A DNA stretch of 64,000 nucleotides. Source: CALBZH01 sp964538515. GTDB taxonomy: Bacteria; Desulfobacterota; Syntrophobacteria; Syntrophobacterales; Syntrophobacteraceae. Below the pieces are notes generated by a model, which worked only from the letters and a program-made list of their open reading frames with translations, was not told where the DNA came from and ran no database searches. Position numbers and translations under genes: made by a program. The stretch spans positions 1 to 64,000 of the forward strand of contig CAZIEW010000023.1 of assembly GCA_964538515.1 (NCBI GenBank), in the 5' to 3' direction. Shown here in pieces: positions 45,626 to 53,500 of the stretch. Each line of letters begins with the position of its first letter. Positions within the stretch are counted from its first letter, which is position 1.

Positions 45626-47005
45626 TCATGACGGCTTCAGCTTCCGGGGGTCAATGCCGTACTTCTTGATTCGGTGCCAAACCGTCATGCGGTTCACCCC
45701 GAGCATCCGGGCTGCCTGCGACTGATTGCCTCGACATTTTGTGAGCGCCTCGAGCAGCTCTGACTTCTCGTCGGACATCAAGGCGGGGGACGGCTCGCAG
45801 CCAATGGTCGTCTGGGCGGAGCGTGTGATCTGCATCGGCAGGTGCTCAGCCTCGATCACTCCGTCTTCCGCGATGACGAAGGCGTATTCCAGTACGCTCC
45901 TCAGCTCCCTGACATTTCCGGGCCAGTGGTAACTCGCGAAGAGCTTCATCGCATCCGGCGCCAGCCCCGAAATGCGCTTGCCGCTGCTTGCGCACAGTCG
46001 GCGGATGAAGTGATCCGTGAGCATCGGCAGATCCTCGAGCCGCTCTCGCAGCGGAGGCAGATGAATGGGGATGACGTTGATGCGAAAATAGAAATCCTGC
46101 CTGAACTTGCCTTCCGATACCAGGTCTTCGAGATTTCGATTGGTGGCCGTAATGACCCGAACATCCACCTTGAGCGGGCGATGATCGCCCACCCGCTCAA
46201 TTTGCTTGGTTTCGAGAGCCCGCAGCAGCTTCACCTGAATGGAAAGGGGCACGTCGCCAATCTCGTCGAGGAAGATGTCGCCTCCGTTCGCGGCTTCGAA
46301 TCGTCCCTCCCTGTGGCTGTAAGCCCCGGTGAAAGCCCCTTTCACATGCCCGAAAAGCTCGCTTTCAAGAAGCGACTCGTTCAGCGCGGCGCAGTTGAGC
46401 TGCACGTAGGGACCGTCTTTGCGCTTGCCCAGGCTGTGGATGGCGTGAGCCGCCAGCTCCTTGCCCGTTCCGGTTTCCCCGAAGATGATCACCGGGGCGT
46501 CGCTTAGAGCCACCTTGCGGATGATCTCGAAGACCTTCCGCATACCGGGCGATCTTCCCAACATGCCATGAAAGCTCGTGCTCTCATCCAGAAGCCTCGA
46601 TAGCTGCTGGATCTGCTCTTCCCTCCTCTCGAGCTCCGAGATGTCGGTCAGCGTCTCCACGGCACCGAGGACTCTCCCGTCCGCATCCTTCAACAGGGAA
46701 GCGTTCTTCAAGACGTGGACATAGGAGCCGTCCTTGCGCTGCAGCATACAAGGCTGTCTTCGCGCGTGCCCCATGTCGAAAAGTCTGCACCAATGTCCCT
46801 TGCCCTCGGAACGGCACACTTCACACACATCACAGCTGAAGATGGTGCAGGACTGCCCGATGAGCTCGTCTCGATCATAGCCGGTGATCTCCCCGAGAGC
46901 CTGGTTGACCATCAGGATGATCCCGTCCGGTGAAATCAAGACCACGCCATCGTTCATGGTGTTGATGATGTCCTTCCAGTACCGGTTCATCTCCCACTCG
47001 TTCAT
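45626..47005 (-). CDS. sigma-54-dependent activator with Cys-rich PAS domain
   Basis: 459 residues from the ATG at 47005, where GGAGG stands 7 bases upstream. Residues 10-135 are a PAS domain with six Cys (53, 58, 61, 64, 73, 86; SCDVCEVC core). A coiled linker leads to the AAA+ domain (about 145-385) with FGETGTGKE (Walker A), the sigma-54-contacting GAFTGAYSH loop, and DEIGDVP. A Fis-type helix-turn-helix closes the protein (NQSQAARMLGVNRMTVWHRI). It activates sigma-54 promoters; the divergent tusA-mvhD-qmo-hdr cluster carries one 150 bases away, the natural target. Clustered Cys suggest a redox, metal or Fe-S signal. Confidence 0.9.
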   Translation of the reverse strand: MNEWEMNRYWKDIINTMNDGVVLISPDGIILMVNQALGEITGYDRDELIGQSCTIFSCDVCEVCRSEGKGHWCRLFDMGHARRQPCMLQRKDGSYVHVLKNASLLKDADGRVLGAVETLTDISELERREEQIQQLSRLLDESTSFHGMLGRSPGMRKVFEIIRKVALSDAPVIIFGETGTGKELAAHAIHSLGKRKDGPYVQLNCAALNESLLESELFGHVKGAFTGAYSHREGRFEAANGGDIFLDEIGDVPLSIQVKLLRALETKQIERVGDHRPLKVDVRVITATNRNLEDLVSEGKFRQDFYFRINVIPIHLPPLRERLEDLPMLTDHFIRRLCASSGKRISGLAPDAMKLFASYHWPGNVRELRSVLEYAFVIAEDGVIEAEHLPMQITRSAQTTIGCEPSPALMSDEKSELLEALTKCRGNQSQAARMLGVNRMTVWHRIKKYGIDPRKLKPS

Positions 47006-47038
47006 CCCAGGACCTCCATGCCTAGCTTGCTTAATCAC

Positions 47039-47048
47039 TGCTTAAGCA
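47039..47048. promoter_or_regulatory. TGCTTAAGCA palindrome, possible activator site
   Basis: A perfect 10-bp palindrome 106 bases before the -24 element, with another TGCTTAA 10 bases earlier. Spacing suits an upstream activating site for the divergently encoded Fis-type activator. Assignment is inference. Confidence 0.45.
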
Positions 47049-47101
47049 AATCAATATCACAAGCCCAGCAAGGAGACAATGCGGGTTGGGAGCACCAAAC
47101 G

Positions 47102-47114
47102 TAACCTATGGTTA
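47102..47114. promoter_or_regulatory. TAACCTATGGTTA dyad, possible activator site
   Basis: TAACC-TAT-GGTTA, a perfect dyad centred about 46 bases before the -24 element of the sigma-54 promoter. Fis-type activators bind such dyads. It may also affect the activator's own divergent promoter. Confidence 0.5.
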
Positions 47115-47153
47115 TTGTTATTATCTTCGAAATTACGACCCTGCGTCCCCCTC

Positions 47154-47169
47154 TGGCATCGCCTTTGCC
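47154..47169 (+). promoter_or_regulatory. sigma-54 (-24/-12) promoter of the tusA-qmo-hdr cluster
   Basis: TGGCATCGCCTTTGCC matches TGGCAY-N5-TTGCW, with GG and GC at exact -24/-12 spacing. The start lies near 47180, giving a leader of about 155 bases before tusA at 47337. The divergent neighbour encodes a sigma-54 activator, strong support by context. Confidence 0.8.
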
Positions 47170-47336
47170 ATTACGAACCGGCGAACCCCTCAGGGATCTG
47201 ATGCTCATCCTAAGGGGCTCGGGAGAAGAGATCATCAGAAGTGCACGGCACGGAAAAAAGACCTGCTTCCGGGTGAAGCGGGGAAGGTCCACGAGCCGGA
47301 CTTGCACGCTATCCTCACTGCGAAAGGAGATTGAAC

Positions 47337-47591
47337 ATGTCGAGCGTTGATCTGAATACACTCAAGGCCGCCGTCGTCGCCGACGCGCGCGGGAGCGCGT
47401 GCCCCGGCCCCCTTCTCGAAGCCAAGAAAGGGATCGGAAAGGTCAAGGTGGGTGAAGTCCTGGAGGTGCTTTCCAATGATCCCGGCACCAAGAACGACAT
47501 CCCCGTGTGGGCCAAGAAGGTCGGACACGAGTACCTGGGCCATCTGGGTGCGGACGGCTATGAGCGGTTGTTCATTGTTCGCAGGAAGTAG
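47337..47591 (+). CDS. TusA-family sulfur carrier protein, first gene of sigma-54 cluster
   Basis: 84 residues; AAAGGAGATTGAAC before the ATG. ARGSACPGPLLEAKKGIGKV holds the CPxP signature, with the sulfur-carrying Cys near residue 22. The strand GEVLEVLSNDPGTKNDIPVWAKK follows the TusA fold. As the first gene of a Qmo/Hdr-like cluster ending in DsrE, it probably carries persulfide to or from the complex. Confidence 0.88.
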   Translation: MSSVDLNTLKAAVVADARGSACPGPLLEAKKGIGKVKVGEVLEVLSNDPGTKNDIPVWAKKVGHEYLGHLGADGYERLFIVRRK

Positions 47592-47650
47592 ACTCCGGAC
47601 CGGCGGGCTCGGGACCAAACGCGCCCGCCCGCCCAAGAGAGGAACGCTCC

Positions 47651-48091
47651 ATGACTCCAGACCGTCAGCAGGGCAAGATCTTGATCCTGGCAACGGAGAG
47701 CTGTGCCTATCCGGGTGCCAACGCCGTGGGGCAGGCGCACATGAGCTATCCGGCCAACACGTACATCCTCCGCGTCAGAGCGCCGGTGCTTTTTCCTGAG
47801 CGCTTCTACCTGGACTGCTTTGCCAAGGGGATATCGGGCATCATCATCATGTCGTGCGGCGTGGAGTGTCCCTACGAAGGGGCCTACGAAGCGCTGGCCA
47901 AGCGAATGGACAAGGTCTACGCCCTGATGAAGGAAAGGGGTCTGGACATCCGCCGGATCAGACTCACCTCCATCTGCACGGTCTGCACGCGGGCCTTCGT
48001 GAACGAAGTCCGCCAGATGAACGAGCTCATCGCGGAGCTCGGGCCTCCGGGCCGGGAACAGCTGCAACCTCCGGTCGCTCAGGCGGTTTGA
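47651..48091 (+). CDS. MvhD-family [2Fe-2S] hydrogenase/Hdr linker subunit, stand-alone
   Basis: 146 residues; AGAGGAACG before the ATG. The MvhD pattern is recognisable: ATESCAYPGANAVG near residue 17, IIIMSCGVECPYEGAYEAL near residues 68-86 and LTSICTVCTRAF near residue 115. In Qmo complexes of many sulfate reducers this module is the C-terminal part of QmoB; here it is a separate gene, while the QmoB-like protein lacks it. It probably delivers electrons to the flavin subunits encoded next. Confidence 0.85.
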   Translation: MTPDRQQGKILILATESCAYPGANAVGQAHMSYPANTYILRVRAPVLFPERFYLDCFAKGISGIIIMSCGVECPYEGAYEALAKRMDKVYALMKERGLDIRRIRLTSICTVCTRAFVNEVRQMNELIAELGPPGREQLQPPVAQAV

Positions 48092-48126
48092 TGACCGGCT
48101 GAGCGCCGAAGGACATGAGGACGCGC

Positions 48127-49434
48127 ATGGACACGAGACGATCATTAGCATTTGACGCGCTGGTACTGGGGGGAGGCATCGCAGGGCTCCAGGCGGCTTT
48201 GGATCTGGCCGACCAGGACTACAAGGTAGCCGTGCTGGAAAAGGATGCTTCCATCGGCGGCAAGATGATCCGCCTTTCGAAGGTGTTTCCCACCCTGGAC
48301 TGCTCCAGCTGTATCACCACACCCAAGATGGCGGCCGCCGCTCACCATGCCAACATTACGCTTTTAACCTTTTGCGAGCTGCAATCGCTTTCGGGAAGCG
48401 GCGCTGAGGGCTTCAGCGCAGCCGTGATCCAAAAGCCTCGCTATGTCGACGCGGACAAGTGCATCGGATGCCGGCAGTGTGAGTACGCGTGTCCGGTTTA
48501 TGTACCGGATGAGGAGCAGGGAGGCTTTTCAGCCCGCAAAGCGGCTTACGTCCCTTTCTCCAATGCCATTCCCCAGATCGCCCTCCTGGATGTCGAGAAC
48601 TGCATCCTGTGCGGCAAGTGCGAAAAGGTGTGTCCTGCGGGAGCGGTGGATTACTTCCAGCAGCCTGAGGAATTCGTCATCGAATCGAGAACGGTCATTA
48701 CGGCCACGGGCTACGAGATCACGCCGATTGAGAACAAGCAGCAGTACGGCAGCGGAGCCATCCCCAACGTCATCACGGCCCTTCAAATGGAGAGGCTCCT
48801 CGCCCCGCACGGTCCCTACAACCGAGTTCTCCGGCCTTCGGACGGCAAGGAGCCGGATTCCATTGCCTTCATTCAGTGCGCGGGATCCCGCGACAAGAGC
48901 ATGGGGATACCCTATTGCTCGCGCGTGTGCTGCATGTACGCCATCAAACAGGCGATGCTCCTCTCAGGCGCTCTGCCTTTGGCGGATATCACGATCTATT
49001 ACATAGACATTCGGGCCTTCGGCAAGGGCTACGAGCAGTTCTTCCAAAACGCCATGGCCATGGGAATCCAGTTCGTCAAGGCCAAGGTCGCCTCCATCCG
49101 CGAAGGGGAAGACGGCAAGACGCAGCTGCGCTATGAGCTCCAGGAAGCGGAGGGCGGTGTGACCGTTGCCGAGCACGACCTGACCGTTCTATCCCTGGGG
49201 ATGATCCCCGGCTGGAGCCCGGAAAGCTCATGCCGTGTGGGCACGGCCCAGGACGGATTCATTCGCACGGTTTCGCCCAAGCTCGCTCCGACCCTCACCA
49301 CCGAGGAAGGCATCTTCGTGGCCGGAGCCGCCGCCGGGCCCAAAGACATCGTCGACAGCATCATCGAAGCGGGCGCGGCAGCCATGGAAGCTTCCCGTTT
49401 CCTGCGCTCCCTGGATGAGCGGGCCGTCGCATGA
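48127..49434 (+). CDS. QmoA/HdrA-like FAD and iron-sulfur protein
   Basis: 435 residues from ATG 48127 (GAGG 6 bases upstream; ATG 48115 too close to its site). FAD motif DALVLGGGIAGLQAALDLA at residues 11-29; HdrA-specific FPTLDCSSCITTPKM near residue 55; ferredoxin motifs CIGCRQCEYACPVYVP and CILCGKCEKVCPAGA; later IQCAGSRDKSMG and YCSRVCC. The length and the absence of the long HdrA N-terminal domain match QmoA. Qmo passes electrons to APS reductase in sulfate reducers. No apr genes adjoin, so the partner is probably different; TusA and DsrE in the cluster hint at a sulfur carrier. Confidence 0.88.
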   Translation: MDTRRSLAFDALVLGGGIAGLQAALDLADQDYKVAVLEKDASIGGKMIRLSKVFPTLDCSSCITTPKMAAAAHHANITLLTFCELQSLSGSGAEGFSAAVIQKPRYVDADKCIGCRQCEYACPVYVPDEEQGGFSARKAAYVPFSNAIPQIALLDVENCILCGKCEKVCPAGAVDYFQQPEEFVIESRTVITATGYEITPIENKQQYGSGAIPNVITALQMERLLAPHGPYNRVLRPSDGKEPDSIAFIQCAGSRDKSMGIPYCSRVCCMYAIKQAMLLSGALPLADITIYYIDIRAFGKGYEQFFQNAMAMGIQFVKAKVASIREGEDGKTQLRYELQEAEGGVTVAEHDLTVLSLGMIPGWSPESSCRVGTAQDGFIRTVSPKLAPTLTTEEGIFVAGAAAGPKDIVDSIIEAGAAAMEASRFLRSLDERAVA

Positions 49435-49457
49435 GACACGAAGACGGAGAATCAGCG

Positions 49458-51386
49458 ATGAAGGATGAAACGAAGGCGGCCGAGGCTCGGCCCGGCCGGA
49501 AAGTCGGAGTCTACATCTGCCACTGCGGGGGGAACATCTCCGACCATGTGGACGTCGCCGAAGTCTGCGAAAGAGCCAAAAGCATACCCGGCGTTGCCGT
49601 GTCCCGGGCCAACATGTTCATGTGCTCGGACCCCGGCCAGGAGCTGATCATGGAGGATATCAAGAGCGGCGCCGTGGACCGCGTGGTCGTGGCATCTTGT
49701 GCTCCGAGCCTCCATGAAGCGACCTTCCGAAGCGCGCTCACACGCGCGGGCATCAATCCCTTCCTTTACGAGCACGCAAACATCCGGGAGCAGGTGAGCT
49801 GGGTGCACCACGGACCCGAGGCAACTGAGAAGGCGACCCGGCTTGTGGCCGCAGCCGTGGCTAAGGCCGGACAAATGGAGCCGCTCGAGCCCCTACGAAT
49901 GGAAGCCCGCGGACACGTGACCGTCGTGGGGGCTGGCATCGCGGGCCTGAAAGCCGCCAAGGACCTGGCTGAGCGCGGCATCGAGGTGACAGTCGTGGAA
50001 AAGTCGCCGTTCCTTGGGGGCAGGACGGCCCAGCTGGCTTCGCTCTCCCCAACGGGTGAACGTGCTTCGGACGTCATCTCGGCACTCGCCCAGGGCGTTC
50101 TCAACCATCCGCTCATCACGGTGATTCCTTGCGCCCGAGTAACCGGCTTTGAGGGCACGCTCGGAGACTTCAGGCTCCAGGTGACCCAGGCGCCGCCGGA
50201 ATCCCCCGAAGATCTGGAAAAGATCGAGGCGGCAAGAAGGTTGGCAATAGGCCCTCGTGAATTCGCTCCGTTCGTGGGAGTCATGGCGGGCGAGATCCCC
50301 CTGCAGTCGAGCTCATCAACCATCCACACCGGGGTCGTGGTGCTCGCAACCGGGTTCACCCCTTACAAGCCGCGCAGCGGTGAATACGGATACGTCGAGA
50401 GCGAGGAAGTCGTCACGCTCCAGGAATTCCTGCGTCTCCTGGCGGAGGCCGAGAATGGCGGTGAGCTCCTCGAGATCAACGGCCGGAAGATTCGCAGTAT
50501 CGCCATGATCCACTGCGTGGGCAGCCGCCAGATTCCCGGAGTACACGAAGAAAACGAAGACGGCTCCCTCAATGAGTACTGCTCCCGAACATGCTGCAGC
50601 GCGACCCTTCATGCGGCCAACGAAGTCCGGAAGAAATACCCGGGCACCGCCGTTGCGGAGCTCTACAGGGATATCCGGGCGTATGGGCGGGGCCAGGAAG
50701 AGCTTTACGGCGAGGCGGCGAAGAATGGAGTGCTTTTCATGCGCTTCGAGGCAGACAGTCCCCCCGAGGTCACGAAGAGCCCTCGCTCCGGAGGCTACCC
50801 GCTTCGGGTCAAAGTCAAGGATACGCTCACCTTTGGGGAAGAAATGGAGATTCCGGCCGACATGGTGGTGCTTGCCGTCGGGATGGAGCCCGCCGACGTT
50901 TCAAGGCTGGTGGAGATGATGAAAATCCCCGTGGGCTCCGATCGGTTTCTGCTCGAGGTACACCCCAAGCTGCGCCCTGTTGAGCTCTCCGTTGGGGGCA
51001 TCCTCCTTGCGGGGACATGCCAGGCGCCGATGGACTCCGGGGAAGCCTCCGCCGCGGCATCGGCCGCAGCGGTCAAGGCGTCGGCCCTGCTTGCCCGCGG
51101 TTTCATCGAGCTGGATCCCTTCGTTGCCGAGGTGGACCTCGAAAAGTGCGTGGGCACGGGAGCTTGCGTCGATGCGTGTCTGAAGGAGGGGGCACTGACC
51201 CTCGTCGAGATGGAGGACGCTGAAGGACGCAAGGTGAAGAAGGCCCAGGTCGCCCCGGCCCTGTGTATGGGGTGCGGCGTCTGTGTCGCCGTTTGCCCGG
51301 AGAACGCCATCGAAGTCAAGGGCTGGACCCTCAAACAATACGAGGCCATGGTGGACATGATCGTCGCGGGCGATTTGGCGGCGTGA
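49458..51386 (+). CDS. QmoB/HdrA-like FAD and iron-sulfur protein lacking MvhD domain
   Basis: 642 residues from ATG 49458 (GGAG 9 bases upstream; ATG 49431 overlapping the preceding stop is possible). N-terminal GVYICHCGGNISDHVDVAEV and ASCAPSLHEATF as in HdrA; FAD motif VTVVGAGIAGLKAAKDLA near residue 152; no FPTLDCxxC insert, as in QmoB. C-terminal ferredoxin pair: CVGTGACVDACLKEG, where the second Cys is Thr and CP is CL, then an intact CMGCGVCVAVCPENA. The MvhD domain typical of QmoB is absent and supplied by the separate gene at 47651. Should form the heart of the complex with the QmoA-like protein. Confidence 0.88.
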   Translation: MKDETKAAEARPGRKVGVYICHCGGNISDHVDVAEVCERAKSIPGVAVSRANMFMCSDPGQELIMEDIKSGAVDRVVVASCAPSLHEATFRSALTRAGINPFLYEHANIREQVSWVHHGPEATEKATRLVAAAVAKAGQMEPLEPLRMEARGHVTVVGAGIAGLKAAKDLAERGIEVTVVEKSPFLGGRTAQLASLSPTGERASDVISALAQGVLNHPLITVIPCARVTGFEGTLGDFRLQVTQAPPESPEDLEKIEAARRLAIGPREFAPFVGVMAGEIPLQSSSSTIHTGVVVLATGFTPYKPRSGEYGYVESEEVVTLQEFLRLLAEAENGGELLEINGRKIRSIAMIHCVGSRQIPGVHEENEDGSLNEYCSRTCCSATLHAANEVRKKYPGTAVAELYRDIRAYGRGQEELYGEAAKNGVLFMRFEADSPPEVTKSPRSGGYPLRVKVKDTLTFGEEMEIPADMVVLAVGMEPADVSRLVEMMKIPVGSDRFLLEVHPKLRPVELSVGGILLAGTCQAPMDSGEASAAASAAAVKASALLARGFIELDPFVAEVDLEKCVGTGACVDACLKEGALTLVEMEDAEGRKVKKAQVAPALCMGCGVCVAVCPENAIEVKGWTLKQYEAMVDMIVAGDLAA

Positions 51387-51424
51387 GGGAATGCGGTGTC
51401 TCGAGCTTGGAGTGAGGTTGTTTC

Positions 51425-51727
51425 ATGAGCGTCACAGAAGAACAGAAACGGAGCAGGAAAGACGCCCTCAAGGCGCTCCGGGAATCCCGAAGATCCCTCA
51501 TCGAGGAGGCTTCCCGAAGGATGAAGGAGCACAAGAAGGCGATGGATGCCGTTCGCAGCGCCCTGCTGGACGGTCCCGGAACGATCCCCGAGCTCGCTCA
51601 AGCCACGGGACTGGACACCAGCCGGACCCTGTGGATTGTGGCCACGATGAAAAAATACGGCGAGGTCGCCGAGGGGGAGAAGGATGGCAGCTACTTTCGA
51701 TACAACCATGTGGGGACGACGGAATGA
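51425..51727 (+). CDS. small winged-helix-like protein within the Qmo/Hdr cluster
   Basis: 100 residues. A charged N-terminal helix (EEQKRSRKDALKALRESRR) leads to a winged-helix-like fold: AMDAVRSALLDGPGTIPELAQ, TGLDTSRTLWIVATMKKYGEV and a wing in EGEKDGSYFRYNHV. No cysteines, so it is not an electron carrier. Between qmoB-like and hdrC-like genes, it is probably a structural subunit or a local regulator. A DNA-binding role is inferred from fold only. Confidence 0.75.
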   Translation: MSVTEEQKRSRKDALKALRESRRSLIEEASRRMKEHKKAMDAVRSALLDGPGTIPELAQATGLDTSRTLWIVATMKKYGEVAEGEKDGSYFRYNHVGTTE

Positions 51728-51760
51728 GGCGGGAGGCCCCTTCTTGGGAAAGGATTGAAC

Positions 51761-52072
51761 ATGGCCCTGGTTTACCCTCAATTTGCTGAAGAACTGAAGC
51801 GCTGTGGGGTCGAAACCACCCTCGAGTGCTTCAACTGCGGAACGTGTGCCGCCATCTGCCCGCTCATTGACGAGCACTTCCCAAGGAAGATGATCCGCTA
51901 TGCCCAGGTGGGCGCGAAGGAGAGAATCCTCGCAAATGCTCAGGATCTCTGGCGCTGCCTCCACTGCGGCCTGTGCACTCAGACATGCCCCAGGGGCGCG
52001 AGCCCCGGTGAGCTCATCCTCGGACTGAGACGTTTCGCCCTCAAGCACTGGAGGAACCACTCCCATGTATGA
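51761..52072 (+). CDS. HdrC-like double [4Fe-4S] protein
   Basis: 103 residues from ATG 51761 (GGAAAGGATT upstream). Two motifs, CFNCGTCAAICPLID and CLHCGLCTQTCPRGA, have the HdrC spacing. It replaces the N-terminal half of QmoC, without the membrane cytochrome b half. The stop lies 8 bases inside the next gene, indicating coupling to HdrB. Confidence 0.88.
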   Translation: MALVYPQFAEELKRCGVETTLECFNCGTCAAICPLIDEHFPRKMIRYAQVGAKERILANAQDLWRCLHCGLCTQTCPRGASPGELILGLRRFALKHWRNHSHV

Positions 52073-52991
52073 TCCCAAAGTCATCATCGACCTCATCGCG
52101 GCAAACGTGCGCAAGACACGCAACCCGTTCGGCGCCCCCAATTCGCTCCTCAACCGATGGTGGCAGAACATGCCTCTTCGGCGGGAAGGCGACGCGATGC
52201 TCTTCACCGGGCTCATGTACCAGTCCATTCCCTATATCGAGCAGACGACCAAGCGACTCGCCCGGTTAGAAGACAGCTTCTGGGCGCGCTACGTCGGGCT
52301 GGGGAAATACGTCCCGTCCTTTCTCGTCGGTCTGGGATTCAGGCTCATGGCGACGAACCGGGAAAGGATAAAATTCGACTCCATGGTCCGGGACATTCAC
52401 AAGATCCTGGTCAAATCCAACGTTGACTTCTTCTATCGACCCGAGCTGGACCACTACAGCGGCATCCTGCTCCACGACCTGGGGGATGAGGAGGGCTTTG
52501 CCCGCCACGCCTCCTTCGTTGCGAAAACGCTCAAGGCGAAGGGCATCGAGAAGCTCATCACGGTGGACCCCCACACCACCTACGCCATGAAGGTGCTCTA
52601 CCCCAAGGTCACGGGGGAGAGCTTTCAGGTGAAGACCTACTTCGAGCTCTCGAAAGTCACCGCAAACGATGGAAACAAAACGGTCACGCTCCACGATCCC
52701 TGCTTCTACGGGAGGTACCTCGAGCTGTCGGACGCTCCGAGGAAGGTCATCGAAAACCTCGGCATCGGCCATGCGCCGGTGAGAAGCTCGGGCGTTTTCA
52801 CAAGCTGCTGCGGCGGACCGGCGGAATCGGTATCACCCAGGCTCACCGCTGAAATCCTCGAAAGAAGAGTCGAGGAGCTCAAGGCAACAGGGGCCCCCGT
52901 CGTTGCCATGTGTCCCATCTGCCTGGCAAATCTGCACCGAGCGGGGGTGCAGGCGGAGGACCTTTCAACCCTTGTGGCGCGCTATGCCTGA
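52065..52991 (+). CDS. HdrB-like protein with a single intact CCG domain
   Basis: 308 residues, starting 8 bases before the end of hdrC. The C-terminal CCG repeat is complete: LHDPCFYGRYL, TSCCGGPAES and AMCPICLANL. The N-terminal half is Cys-free and shows no first CCG repeat, though its HdrB-like length is kept. So it can bind at most one non-cubane cluster, unlike the two-cluster HdrB at 24-25 kb. It probably reduces or oxidises a thiol or persulfide group. Interacts with HdrC by operon logic. Confidence 0.85.
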   Translation: MYDPKVIIDLIAANVRKTRNPFGAPNSLLNRWWQNMPLRREGDAMLFTGLMYQSIPYIEQTTKRLARLEDSFWARYVGLGKYVPSFLVGLGFRLMATNRERIKFDSMVRDIHKILVKSNVDFFYRPELDHYSGILLHDLGDEEGFARHASFVAKTLKAKGIEKLITVDPHTTYAMKVLYPKVTGESFQVKTYFELSKVTANDGNKTVTLHDPCFYGRYLELSDAPRKVIENLGIGHAPVRSSGVFTSCCGGPAESVSPRLTAEILERRVEELKATGAPVVAMCPICLANLHRAGVQAEDLSTLVARYA

Positions 52992-53055
52992 CGGCCGCGG
53001 CCATCCAGCACCACACCCGAACATGGGGAGCATTCCCCTGAGAGGAGATCAACCA

Positions 53056-53424
53056 ATGGCTGAACAAGAAAAAATCGTTTACATCGTGACTCACGGCGCT
53101 GAAGACCCCGAGCGAGCATCTTTTCCTTTCGTGCTGGCCACCGCGGCTCAAGCCATGGAAGTCGAAGCCGTGGTCGCCCTGCAGGGCACCTCCGTTTTTC
53201 TGGCAAAGAAGGGCTTCCTGGATCATGTGCCCGCGGTGGGCCTGCCGCCGCTCAAGAGTCTCGTCGACAATTTCGTGAGCCAGGGCGGCAAGATCCTGGT
53301 GTGCGTGCCCTGCATCCGGGAGCGCAAGATCGAGGAATCCGACCTCATAGAGGGCGCTGTTCCCACCGCCGCGGCCGCACTGACTCAAGAGATCCTGACG
53401 GCTACCTCGACTCTCGTGTATTGA
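53056..53424 (+). CDS. DsrE-family sulfur-transfer protein
   Basis: 122 residues from ATG 53056 (GAGGAGATCAACC before it). KIVYIVTHGAEDPERASFPFVLATAAQAM and VVALQGTSVFLAKKG are typical of the DsrE/F fold. Cys in ILVCVPCIRERKI (near residue 80) is at the usual persulfide position. DsrE proteins trade sulfur with TusA; here both flank a Qmo/Hdr-like complex. Last gene of the cluster, followed by a hairpin. Confidence 0.87.
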   Translation: MAEQEKIVYIVTHGAEDPERASFPFVLATAAQAMEVEAVVALQGTSVFLAKKGFLDHVPAVGLPPLKSLVDNFVSQGGKILVCVPCIRERKIEESDLIEGAVPTAAAALTQEILTATSTLVY

Positions 53425-53455
53425 TTGACGTGAGCAAGCTAGACCCCCGGAAAAG

Positions 53456-53479
53456 CCGGCAGGCTGTTTGGCCTGCCGT
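53456..53479 (-). terminator. hairpin between the dsrE cluster and the GGT gene
   Basis: CGGCAGGC / GCCTGCCG stem with a 6-base loop. On the minus strand it is followed by GGCTTTTCC, so it best serves as the terminator of the GGT gene, ending at 53501; on the plus side the tail is GC-rich. Confidence 0.55.
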
Positions 53480-53500
53480 GCTTCCGGCGGACACGGCCTT

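Noticed and set aside
47086..47350. Short frames in the leader of the sigma-54 cluster
   Set aside because: They overlap the promoter and the ribosome site of tusA and have no conserved motif.
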